From an uncultured Oscillospiraceae bacterium (GTDB lineage: Bacteria; Bacillota; Clostridia; Oscillospirales; Oscillospiraceae), in assembly GCA_904398675.1 (NCBI GenBank), contig CAJFPI010000119.1:1-14070 (forward strand): 14,070 nt of DNA, given 5' to 3'. Position 1 is the stretch's first letter; every line of letters begins with the position of its first letter. Positions 1 to 6,405 of the stretch are shown here, one piece after another. The translations under genes were made by a program, and so were the position numbers. A model generated the notes under the pieces. That model made no database searches. It was not told where the DNA came from and saw only the letters and a program-made list of their open reading frames with translations.

Positions 1-1325
1 ACCTGGCCATGGTCGCCCTCAACGCCCGCATGCAGCACGAGCGCAACTACAACGACGAGCAGCTGGCAAAGCGGGGACTCAAGCGCCTGGATGTGGATCC
101 CAAGCGGGTTGAGATGGGCTGGGTGCTGGACTTCTGCGCCCAGGGCCTGCGGAATATCATTATGGGTATCGGCGGCCCCAAGGACGGCTATCTCATGGAG
201 TCCAAGTTCGGCATCGCCGTGGGCAGCGAGCTGATGGCCATCCTCTCCGTGGCCCGGGATCTGAAGGACCTGCGGGAGCGGATCGGCAAGATCGTTGTGG
301 CATACAGCCGCAGCGGCGAGCCCATCACCACCGAGGATCTGGAGGTTGCCGGCGCCATGACCGCCTGGATGCGCAACTGCATCAACCCCACCATGTGCTA
401 CTCCGTGGAGCATCAGCCTGTGCTGGTCCACGCCGGTCCCTTTGCCAACATCGCCATCGGCCAGTCCTCCGTCATCGGCGACCGCCTGGCCCTCAAGCTC
501 TTTGATTACCATGTTACCGAGTCTGGCTTTGCTGCCGACATCGGCTTTGAGAAGTTCTGGAACGTGAAGTGCCGCCTCAGCGGCCTGACGCCCAACGTCT
601 CCGTGCTGGTGGCCACCATCCGCGCGCTGAAGATGCACGGCGGCGGCCCGGCCGTGGTGGCCGGCCGTCCTCTCCCCGAGGAGTATACCAAGGAGAACCT
701 GGAGCTCCTGGTGAAGGGCTGCGAGAACCTGTTCCACCATGTGAACACCATCAAGAAGTCCGGCATTGTCCCGGTGGTGTGCATCAACCAGTTCTACACC
801 GACACCGACGCTGAGATCGCCCTGATCCGCAAGCTCTGTGCCGAGCACGGCGTCCGCTGCGCCCTTTCCAACCACTGGCGCTATGGCGGCGAGGGCGCCA
901 TCGAGCTGGCGGAGACTGTTATCGACGCCTGCGAGGAGTCCAACCAGATCAAATTCCTCTATCCTCTGGAGATGCCTCTGCGCCAGCGCGTGGAGCTCAT
1001 CGCCAAGGAGGTCTACGGCGCAGACGGCGTGGACTGGGCGCCCCTGGCCCTGGAGAAGGCCAAGCGCTTTGAGTCTGATCCCAAGTACGCCGACTACTGC
1101 ACCATGATGGTGAAGACCCACCTGTCCCTGAGCCACGAGCCCTCCTGGAAGGGCGTGCCCAAGGGCTGGCGCCTGCCCATCCGGGACATCCTGGAGTACG
1201 GCGGGGCCAAGTTCCTCTGTCCCATGGCGGGCACCATCTCCATGATGCCCGGCACCAGCTCCGATCCGGCCTATCGCCGCATCGACGTGGATACCGAGAC
1301 CGGCAAGGTCTCCGGCCTGTTCTAA
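1..1325 (+). CDS. fhs: Formate--tetrahydrofolate ligase, 5'-truncated by window edge
   Basis: This is the C-terminal part (about 440 residues) of formyl-THF synthetase, which uses ATP to join formate to tetrahydrofolate and give 10-formyl-THF in the cytoplasm. The frame is open from base 3, so the ATG at base 9 is internal. The family is usually about 555-560 residues, so roughly the first 115, including the P-loop, lie outside the window. Recognisable blocks include VLVHAGPFANIAIG, the TESGFAADIGFEKF segment, VRALKMHGG-like VATIRALKMHGG, FYTDTDAEI, EVYGADGV and the usual SGLF-type C-terminus. An insert after KMHGGGP (AVVAGRPLPEEY) marks the longer-loop subfamily seen in many Clostridia. It heads a run of same-strand one-carbon genes, but a hairpin lies directly after it. 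Identification is firm. Confidence 0.97.
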   Translation, partial: LAMVALNARMQHERNYNDEQLAKRGLKRLDVDPKRVEMGWVLDFCAQGLRNIIMGIGGPKDGYLMESKFGIAVGSELMAILSVARDLKDLRERIGKIVVAYSRSGEPITTEDLEVAGAMTAWMRNCINPTMCYSVEHQPVLVHAGPFANIAIGQSSVIGDRLALKLFDYHVTESGFAADIGFEKFWNVKCRLSGLTPNVSVLVATIRALKMHGGGPAVVAGRPLPEEYTKENLELLVKGCENLFHHVNTIKKSGIVPVVCINQFYTDTDAEIALIRKLCAEHGVRCALSNHWRYGGEGAIELAETVIDACEESNQIKFLYPLEMPLRQRVELIAKEVYGADGVDWAPLALEKAKRFESDPKYADYCTMMVKTHLSLSHEPSWKGVPKGWRLPIRDILEYGGAKFLCPMAGTISMMPGTSSDPAYRRIDVDTETGKVSGLF

Positions 1326-1346
1326 TCACGATTCCCCGGTAACAAA

Positions 1347-1382
1347 GGATCCGGCGGCGGTTCCGCCGCCGGATCCGCTTTT
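1347..1382 (+). terminator. GC-rich hairpin after fhs (terminator or attenuator)
   Basis: A perfect 14-bp inverted repeat (GGATCCGGCGGCGG and its complement) has only two bases (TT) between the arms, or four if the innermost pair stays open. It is followed by GCTTTTA. The stem is very stable but the U-run is only four bases. The Shine-Dalgarno sequence of the next gene starts nine bases after the U-run. It may therefore be a partial terminator that lowers expression of the downstream genes relative to fhs. Confidence 0.65.
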
Positions 1383-1401
1383 ACCGGCAGGGAGGTGTCC
1401 C

Positions 1402-1869
1402 GTGTCCCCCAACCGTTTTGTCAAACAACGGCCCGATCCTGTGATGGCGGCGGGCGGAGCGCAAACGGCGGATGTCCGATCCGCGTCTGCGCCGGCTGCC
1501 CCCATCGGTGATGAGGCGGAGCATGCCCTGCGGTTTCACGCCTTGATCCCGGCGGAGACCACTGTGTGCCGGGGACAGCCGCTGAATGTGCTGCTGGTGG
1601 CGGAGAATCCCACGGACCGGCCGCTGCGCGCTGTTGTCCGGCTCTATGGCAGCCTGGACGGGCCGTGGCGGGAGCTCCTGGCCCAGGAGCGGGATTTTCC
1701 CGCCCACAGCCACCCCCACCTCTATTTCCGCATTCCGGCGGACCGGTTTCTGCCGTCCTTCTGGGGCGGGGCGCCGGTGGAGGAGCTGGCCCTGGCCGCC
1801 GGCACTGCGCCGCCTGGGGACACCCATCAGGGCGTTCTGGTGTTTGTGGAGCCGGACGCCCCCAAGTAA
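1402..1869 (+). CDS. Hypothetical protein within the one-carbon operon
   Basis: I do not recognise this 155-residue protein. The GTG start is chosen because GGAGG lies six bases upstream and no better ATG exists. Codon use (G/C at third positions) matches its neighbours, and it sits in the same orientation between fhs and the cyclohydrolase, 20 bases before the latter, which supports a real gene. The first 40 residues are Ala/Pro-rich and look disordered. Residues about 43-155 alternate hydrophobic and polar residues (for example PLNVLLVAENPTDRPLRAVV and HPHLYFRIPADRF), which suggests a beta-sandwich, perhaps Ig-like. There is no signal peptide or membrane segment, so it is probably cytoplasmic. 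Only position suggests a link to folate or formate metabolism. Confidence 0.75.
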   Translation: MSPNRFVKQRPDPVMAAGGAQTADVRSASAPAAPIGDEAEHALRFHALIPAETTVCRGQPLNVLLVAENPTDRPLRAVVRLYGSLDGPWRELLAQERDFPAHSHPHLYFRIPADRFLPSFWGGAPVEELALAAGTAPPGDTHQGVLVFVEPDAPK

Positions 1870-1889
1870 AGACATAAGGAGAAATATCT

Positions 1890-2510
1890 ATGGATTTCGC
1901 AAATGCGTCCTGTACGGAATTTGTCACTGTTCTGGCCTCCAACGCCCCGGTGCCCGGCGGCGGCGGTGCCTCCGCCCTGGTGGCGGCCATCGGCACGGCC
2001 CTTGGCAACATGGTGGGCTCCCTCACGGTGGGGAAGAAGAAGTATGCCGACGTGGAGGCGGAGATCCTGGCGCTGAAGGCCAAGTGCGATCAGCTGCAGA
2101 AGGACCTGCTGGCCCAGATCGCCGCTGACGCCGAGGGGTTCGCCCCCCTGGCCAAGGCCTACGGCATCCCCAAGGATGACCCCAACCGGGAGCAGATCCT
2201 GGAGGATGCCACGCTGGTGGCCTGCCAGGTGCCCATGAAGATCATGGAGCTGTGCTGTGAGGCCATCGACGCCATCGCCGTCTTTGCCGAGAAGGGCAGC
2301 CGCCTGGCTGTCAGCGATGCCGGCTGCGGCGCCGCCTGCGTGAAGGGCGCCCTCCAGGCCGCCTCCCTCAACGTGTTTATCAACACCAAGACGCTGAAAA
2401 ACCGGGAGAAGGCAGAGGAGATGAACCGCAAATGCCTTGGCATGCTGGAGACCTACGGCGCCAAGGCCGACGGGATCTTCGAGAGCGTGAAGGCCGGCTT
2501 TTTCCAGTAA
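1890..2510 (+). CDS. fchA: Methenyltetrahydrofolate cyclohydrolase, FchA/FTCD-C family
   Basis: This 206-residue protein belongs to the cyclodeaminase/cyclohydrolase family (formiminotransferase-cyclodeaminase C-terminal fold). In acetogens and other Clostridia the family interconverts 10-formyl-THF and 5,10-methenyl-THF. Family signs are the early PVPGGGGASAL loop (residues about 21-31), the helical DAEGFAPL segment, the middle region VACQVPMKIMELC, and SDAGCGAACV followed by SLNVFIN. The length matches stand-alone members (about 200-210). The start at 1890 has AAGGAG eight bases upstream. A role in formimino-THF deamination is the alternative for this family, but its place between formyl-THF synthetase and a methylene-THF dehydrogenase favours the cyclohydrolase step. 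It is probably the main cyclohydrolase here, because the neighbouring FolD lacks cyclohydrolase residues. Confidence 0.92.
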   Translation: MDFANASCTEFVTVLASNAPVPGGGGASALVAAIGTALGNMVGSLTVGKKKYADVEAEILALKAKCDQLQKDLLAQIAADAEGFAPLAKAYGIPKDDPNREQILEDATLVACQVPMKIMELCCEAIDAIAVFAEKGSRLAVSDAGCGAACVKGALQAASLNVFINTKTLKNREKAEEMNRKCLGMLETYGAKADGIFESVKAGFFQ

Positions 2511-2544
2511 GCCCGGCGGATCAGACTGCAAGGAAAGAGGATGT

Positions 2545-3432
2545 ATGCTTATGGCAAAGCTGCTGTTAGGAAAAGAAGTGAATGAAAAGCTCAACGCCCG
2601 GATCATCGCCTCCTGCGAGGCGCTGAAGGAGAAGGGCGTCCAGCCCACCCTGGCCATCGTCCGCTGCGGCGAGCGGCCGGACGACCTCAGCTATGAGCGG
2701 GGTGCCACCAAGCGGGCGGAGACCTTGGGCGTGGCGGTGGAGAAGTTCGTGCTGCCGGAGGATGTGACCAAGGAGGCACTCCTGCAGGTCATCGACGATA
2801 TCAACGCCAACGACAAGATCCACGGCGTGCTGCTCTTCCGCCCCCTGCCGGGGCACCTGAAGGCGGACCAGGACGAGATCTGCAACCGCCTGGACCCCCG
2901 GAAGGACGTGGACGGCATGACGGACCTCTCCAACGCCGGTATTTTTATGGGCAAGGAACTGGGGTTCGCCCCCTGCACTCCCGCCGCCTGCATGGAGATC
3001 CTGGACCACTACGGCATCGACTGCACCGGCAAAAAGGCGGTGGTCATCGGCCGGAGCCTGGTGGTCGGGAAGCCGGCGGCCATGATGCTCATGGGGAAAA
3101 ACGCCACTGTCACCGTCTGCCACACCCGCACCAAGGATGTACCCGCCGTGGCCCGGGAGGCGGATATCCTGATCTCCGCCGCCGGCGTGCTCCGCAGCCT
3201 CACCAAGGACTATGTGCGCCCCGGCCAGATCGTCATTGACGTGTCCATCAACTGGGACGCGGAGAAACCCAACGCCAAGGGCGGCAAGGGCGCCATTGCC
3301 GGCGACGCGGTCTTTGACGAGGTGGAGCCCATTGTAGATGCCATCACCCCTGTCCCCGGCGGCGTGGGCGCCGTCACCACCAGCGTGCTCATCGGCCATG
3401 TGGTGGAGGCGGCCCGGCGTGCCCAGGGCTGA
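2545..3432 (+). CDS. folD: FolD-family methylenetetrahydrofolate dehydrogenase, cyclohydrolase site altered
   Basis: This 295-residue cytoplasmic protein is of the FolD family, which oxidises or reduces methylene-/methenyl-THF with NAD(P) and usually also hydrolyses methenyl-THF. The catalytic N-terminal domain covers about residues 5-150. The Rossmann domain has VVIGRSLVVGKPAA (166-179), ISAAG (210-214) and the C-terminal TPVPGGVGAVTTSVL (268-282). Aligned without gaps to the usual Y-x3-K motif, Tyr50 is kept but the general-acid/base lysine is Ala54. In the usual VQLPLP motif, the glutamine is Phe98 (LLFRPLP). The aspartate of KDVDG (Asp123) remains. Dehydrogenase activity is therefore likely and cyclohydrolase activity doubtful. 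AGGAAAGAGG (2531-2540) precedes ATGs at 2545 and 2551; the second (MAKLLLG) is an equally good start, and numbering here uses the first. Confidence 0.94.
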   Translation: MLMAKLLLGKEVNEKLNARIIASCEALKEKGVQPTLAIVRCGERPDDLSYERGATKRAETLGVAVEKFVLPEDVTKEALLQVIDDINANDKIHGVLLFRPLPGHLKADQDEICNRLDPRKDVDGMTDLSNAGIFMGKELGFAPCTPAACMEILDHYGIDCTGKKAVVIGRSLVVGKPAAMMLMGKNATVTVCHTRTKDVPAVAREADILISAAGVLRSLTKDYVRPGQIVIDVSINWDAEKPNAKGGKGAIAGDAVFDEVEPIVDAITPVPGGVGAVTTSVLIGHVVEAARRAQG

Positions 3433-3466
3433 TCTGTCGTGTCTTACATAGAAAGAAGGAAAGAAC

Positions 3467-4291
3467 ATGAATCTTTTCACAGCGGCGGAAAATACCGCTA
3501 ATTACGCCAACGCCGGCGCGGCCAAGGCAAAGCTCCCCATCAGCAAAATGCTGCTGCTGGGGATCCTGGCGGGGCTGCTGATCGGTTTCCCCTCCTGTGT
3601 GACCAACATGGCCACCTACGGCCTGGACAACAACAGCACCATCCGGATGATCTCCGGGCTGCTGTTCGCCTTTGGCCTGGGCATGGTGGTGGTGGGGGGC
3701 GCGGAGCTCTTCACCGGCAACACCCTCATTACCATCAGCGTCCTGGAGAAGAAGGCCACCGTGGGCGGCATGCTCCGCAACTGGCTCTTCGTCTACATCG
3801 GAAACTTCGTGGGCTCCATGGCTCTGTCCTTTATCTGCGCCCAGTTCGGCTGGCTCAGCGCCGGGGAGAATGCTCTGGCGGCCTACTCCATGAAGGTGGC
3901 CGTGGGCAAGATGACCATGCCCTTTGAAAACGCCTTTTTCATGGGCATCCTCTGCAACATCCTGGTGACTGTGGGCGTGCTGCTGAGCCTCTCTGGCAAG
4001 GATGGCATCAGCCGGTTTATCGGCGCCTGGGCGCCGGTGATGTTCTTTGTGGTCTGTGGCTTTAACCACTCCATCGCCGACATGACATACTGCATGCTGG
4101 GCCTCTTTGCCAAGGGCAACGCCGCCTATGTGGAGGCGGCCACCGCCGCCGGCGTGGCGGTGGAGAGCCTCACCTGGGGCAACTACCTCCTGGGCAATCT
4201 GATCCCGGTGACACTGGGGAACATCGTCGGCGGCGCAGCCGTTGGCTTTACCTACTGGTTCTCCTTCCTGCGGGGCGCCAAAAAGAGCTGA
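3467..4291 (+). CDS. Formate/nitrite transporter family channel (FocA-like)
   Basis: This 274-residue integral membrane protein is of the FNT family, whose pentameric channels pass formate, nitrite or similar small anions across the cytoplasmic membrane. Family marks are GGAELFTGNTL (residues 78-87, the omega-loop region), GILCNILVTV (160-169), GFNHSIADM (198-206) with the central pore histidine His201, and NLIPVTLGNIVGG (244-256). Six hydrophobic segments fit the family fold. In E. coli FocA the residue before the pore histidine is Glu; here it is Asn200, which could change gating or selectivity. AAGGA lies upstream of the ATG. It closes the one-carbon operon just before a strong terminator, so formate is the most likely substrate, either imported for the ligase or exported as an end product. 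Confidence 0.92.
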   Translation: MNLFTAAENTANYANAGAAKAKLPISKMLLLGILAGLLIGFPSCVTNMATYGLDNNSTIRMISGLLFAFGLGMVVVGGAELFTGNTLITISVLEKKATVGGMLRNWLFVYIGNFVGSMALSFICAQFGWLSAGENALAAYSMKVAVGKMTMPFENAFFMGILCNILVTVGVLLSLSGKDGISRFIGAWAPVMFFVVCGFNHSIADMTYCMLGLFAKGNAAYVEAATAAGVAVESLTWGNYLLGNLIPVTLGNIVGGAAVGFTYWFSFLRGAKKS

Positions 4292-4319
4292 GCAGAGCCC
4301 CCGGTAAAACAAAAACAGT

Positions 4320-4360
4320 AAAAGATCACCCGTATGGCACCGCCAGGCGGGTGATCTTTT
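4320..4360. terminator. Rho-independent terminator, probably bidirectional
   Basis: A perfect 13-bp inverted repeat, AAAAGATCACCCG (4320-4332) and CGGGTGATCTTTT (4348-4360), encloses a 15-base loop, with A and T runs at the two ends. It closes the fhs-to-FNT gene run on the plus strand. Confidence 0.93.
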
Positions 4361-4370
4361 CAATATATTC

Positions 4371-4399
4371 TTGACATATGTCGGAAATAGGGCTATACT
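4371..4399 (+). promoter_or_regulatory. Sigma-A promoter of the NifX-like/DUF134 operon
   Basis: TTGACA (4371-4376) and TATACT (4394-4399) are separated by 17 bases, close to the vegetative consensus, which puts the transcription start near 4406. The start codon follows at 4442, with AAGGAGG at 4427-4433. Confidence 0.9.
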
Positions 4400-4425
4400 A
4401 TCTCTAGTATCTGACATAAGTCAGA
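4371..4425. promoter_or_regulatory. Paired dyad operators flanking the promoter
   Basis: Two similar near-palindromic sites, TTGACATATGTCGGA (4371-4385) and CTGACATAAGTCAGA (4411-4425), lie 40 bases apart start to start. The first covers the -35 hexamer and the second lies just after the likely transcription start. Between them ATACTA (4395-4400) and TAGTAT (4405-4410) form a third dyad over the -10. This is the layout expected for a repressor that binds two sites on one helix face. The regulator is unknown; the DUF134 protein encoded by the operon is one candidate. Confidence 0.6.
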
Positions 4426-4441
4426 AAAGGAGGATGGAATC

Positions 4442-4855
4442 ATGAAAATTGCAGTGACATACGAGGATGGCCAGATTTTTCAGCACTTCGGCCACACCAG
4501 GCAGTTCAAGATCTATGACGCCGCCGATGGAAAAGTGACCCAGGCGGCTGTGGTGGACACCGACGGGGCGGGCCACAGCGCCCTGGCGGAATTTCTGCAG
4601 AAGGCCGGCGTAAGCGCCCTGATCTGCGGCGGCATCGGCGGCGGCGCCCGGACGGCCCTGGAGGGGCTGGGCATCGTGATTTACGGCGGCGTCGCCGGCG
4701 AGGCGGACCGTGCGGTGGAGGCCCTTTTGGCCGGGAATCTCCAGTATGACCCGGAGGTGCGCTGCGCCCACCACGACCATGAGCATGGCCACGCCTGCAC
4801 CCCGGAGGGCTGCGGAGGCCATGGGGAGCACCACTGCCCCCACCACGGCAGCTGA
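4442..4855 (+). CDS. NifX/NifB-type dinitrogenase cofactor-biosynthesis domain protein with His/Cys tail
   Basis: This is a 137-residue cytoplasmic protein. Residues 1-105 match the NifX/NifB C-terminal fold (dinitrogenase iron-molybdenum cofactor biosynthesis domain), with MKIAVTYEDG, the QHFGHTRQFKIYD segment and ICGGIGGGARTAL. In non-nitrogen-fixing anaerobes such proteins are usually orphan, and their role is not settled; metal-cluster binding or carriage is the common suggestion. Residues 108-137 hold ten His and four Cys, a likely metal-binding tail. AAGGAGG lies eight bases before the ATG. Its TGA overlaps the ATG of the DUF134 gene by one base (TGATG), so the two are translationally coupled. 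No nitrogenase gene is present in the window. Confidence 0.9.
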   Translation: MKIAVTYEDGQIFQHFGHTRQFKIYDAADGKVTQAAVVDTDGAGHSALAEFLQKAGVSALICGGIGGGARTALEGLGIVIYGGVAGEADRAVEALLAGNLQYDPEVRCAHHDHEHGHACTPEGCGGHGEHHCPHHGS

Positions 4856-5268
4856 TGCCCCGTCCCAAAAAGTGCCGCCGGATCTGCGGCTTTCCTCGAC
4901 AGACGGAGTTTTTTTCCGCCGCCGGGGCGCTGCCGCCGGTGGAGCTGGCCGTGGACGAGTATGAGGTGCTCCGGCTCTTGGACTACGAGGGCCTGCGGCA
5001 GGAGGAGGCGGCGGCCCAGATGGGGGTGGCCCGGACCACGGTCCAGTCCATCTATGCCGCCGCCCGGCGCAAGCTGGCCCAGTGCCTGGTGGAGGGGCGG
5101 TCCCTCCGCATCGCCGGTGGGAACGTGGAGGTCTGCGGAGACCGGGAGACCTGCGGCGGCGGCCGCCGCTGCTGTGTCCGCTGCTGCCGCCGCGGCGGCG
5201 ATGGAACGGCGGAGCGCCTCTGTCCCGAAACAGGGGGACCGGTCCCCCCATCCAAATCGGAAGAATAG
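4855..5268 (+). CDS. DUF134 helix-turn-helix protein with Cys-rich tail
   Basis: This 137-residue protein opens with MPRPKKCRRICGFP, the signature of the DUF134 family. A sigma-70 region 4-like helix-turn-helix follows at about residues 33-80: LAVDEYEVLRLLDYEGLRQE, then EAAAQMGVARTTVQSIYAAA and RRKLAQCLVEG. Members are presumed DNA-binding regulators and are often beside NifX-like genes, as here; none has a well-defined target that I know of. The tail after residue 94 carries seven cysteines (94, 100, 106, 107, 110, 111, 123) among Arg and Gly, which could bind a metal or an Fe-S cluster. It overlaps the previous gene by one base and is followed by a terminator. It is a natural candidate for binding the dyads at 4371-4425, but that is inference. 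Confidence 0.9.
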   Translation: MPRPKKCRRICGFPRQTEFFSAAGALPPVELAVDEYEVLRLLDYEGLRQEEAAAQMGVARTTVQSIYAAARRKLAQCLVEGRSLRIAGGNVEVCGDRETCGGGRRCCVRCCRRGGDGTAERLCPETGGPVPPSKSEE

Positions 5269-5270
5269 AG

Positions 5271-5300
5271 AAGAGGACGGCTTGCGCCGTCCTCTTTTCT
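5271..5300. terminator. Terminator after the DUF134 gene
   Basis: An 11-bp perfect stem, AAGAGGACGGC (5271-5281) and its complement (5286-5296), has a TTGC loop and is followed by TTCTTG. The minus strand also has a pyrimidine-rich run (CTCTTCTCTATTCTT), so it may also stop transcripts from the cyclo-ligase gene. The remaining bases to 5403 show no gene or other structure I can support. Confidence 0.88.
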
Positions 5301-5403
5301 TGTGGAAGGATGCTACCGCTTGATGCATGCCGCGGCTGAAAATAACTCGTGTTCTCTTCATGCCTGCGGGAGGCGACACGGCAGTCCTTTTTACGGTCCG
5401 CTG

Positions 5404-6405
5404 TCAGAACCAGGCCGTCGTCTCCCTGCGGAACCGGGGCTCCGGCCCCTGGGCGTAGGGGTCATACCGCTCCAGATTGCAGCCAAACTCCTTCAGAGCG
5501 GCCATGCGGCCCGAGGGGTCCCAGGTCACCAGGGACATCCCCTCAAAGTGGGTTTCGCTGCCGTCATGCATGCGGCTGTGGAACAGCCACTGGGCCGTCG
5601 TCTGATCTCCCCGGTGGAAAAATGTCAGCAGATCCCACTGCAGCACCTCCCCCCGGGTGCACCACTCCCGCAGCCAGTGGCGGATGGCCGCCGCGCCGTG
5701 GTACTCCGGCCCCCAGCTCTCGGTGTACACCGCGTCCGGCGTAAAGAGGGTGGAAAGATCGTCCTCCTCTTTGGTCAGCCACAGGGCAAACCACCGCCGC
5801 AGCTGTTCCTCCCGCACCGCCGGGGTGGGGGACAGGGAGGGAAACCCCGTCTCCGGCGCGGCCTCCCCGCTCCAGAGCACCGCATCCACCGGGATGTCGT
5901 GGGCCTCAGTCTCCAGGTGGTCCACCAGCTGGAAATCGTAGCACAGGGCGACGGTGGGGTGGCCTGGGTGCTCGGCAAGAAAGCGGTCATAGAACCCGCC
6001 GCCGTAGCCCATGCGGTTGCCGGTGCGGTCAAAGGCCAGGCCCGGCATGATGACAAGGGCGGCGGGATCGTCGGCCTCCGGCCCGTCGGCGATTGGCTCG
6101 GGGATATTGTAGTAGCCCGGGGCCACGGCCTGGAGGTCATTCAGCCACAGGAAGGCCATCCGGCTGCCGCCGTCCAGCACCTTGGGGACAGCCACCCGTT
6201 TCCCTTCCCGGACGGCCTGCTCCAGAATGGGGGCGGTGCGGACCTCCTGGTTATAGGAGAGGTAGCAGTAGAGGCTCTTCGCCTGCTGATAGAGGGGGTG
6301 GGCAAAGAGCTTGCGGGCCAGGGCGTCGCTGCAGCAGGCGATCTCCTGGGGGGTCATGGCCTTTTTCTTCTGGGCCATCTCATGGCGCAGGGCTTTTTTA
6401 TCCAT
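5404..6405 (-). CDS. 5-formyltetrahydrofolate cyclo-ligase fused to an NTF2/SnoaL-like domain
   Basis: This is a 333-residue cytoplasmic protein with two domains. Residues 1-180 are 5-formyl-THF cyclo-ligase, which uses ATP to turn 5-formyl-THF into 5,10-methenyl-THF. It has the Lys/Arg-rich N-terminus, VAVPKV (71-76), MPGLAFDRTGNRMG (120-133), the nucleotide/folate loop GYGGGFYDRF (133-142) and AHDIPVD (168-174). Stand-alone enzymes are about 180-200 residues. After a short linker, residues about 197-320 form an NTF2/SnoaL-like domain with AVYTESWGPEYHGAAAI, FHRGDQTTAQWLFHSRM and LKEFGCNLERYDPY, which in other Clostridia I know as a stand-alone protein. No stop or frameshift separates them. 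Its start overlaps the end of uvrC by eight bases, so it is probably made from the same transcript. The role of the second domain is unknown. Confidence 0.93.
   Translation of the reverse strand: MDKKALRHEMAQKKKAMTPQEIACCSDALARKLFAHPLYQQAKSLYCYLSYNQEVRTAPILEQAVREGKRVAVPKVLDGGSRMAFLWLNDLQAVAPGYYNIPEPIADGPEADDPAALVIMPGLAFDRTGNRMGYGGGFYDRFLAEHPGHPTVALCYDFQLVDHLETEAHDIPVDAVLWSGEAAPETGFPSLSPTPAVREEQLRRWFALWLTKEEDDLSTLFTPDAVYTESWGPEYHGAAAIRHWLREWCTRGEVLQWDLLTFFHRGDQTTAQWLFHSRMHDGSETHFEGMSLVTWDPSGRMAALKEFGCNLERYDPYAQGPEPRFRRETTAWF

Noticed and set aside
3389..4417. 342-codon minus-strand frame rich in His and Ala
   Set aside because: Antisense to the FNT channel gene and crosses its terminator; a composition artefact.
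5233..5248. Perfect 16-bp palindrome GGGGGACCGGTCCCCC
   Set aside because: It lies inside the DUF134 coding sequence, has no loop or T-run, and may be chance in GC-rich DNA. A regulatory role cannot be supported.
4442..5268. Nitrogen-fixation locus
   Set aside because: The NifX-like domain is common in non-fixing anaerobes and no nifHDK, nifB or nifE/N is present in the window.
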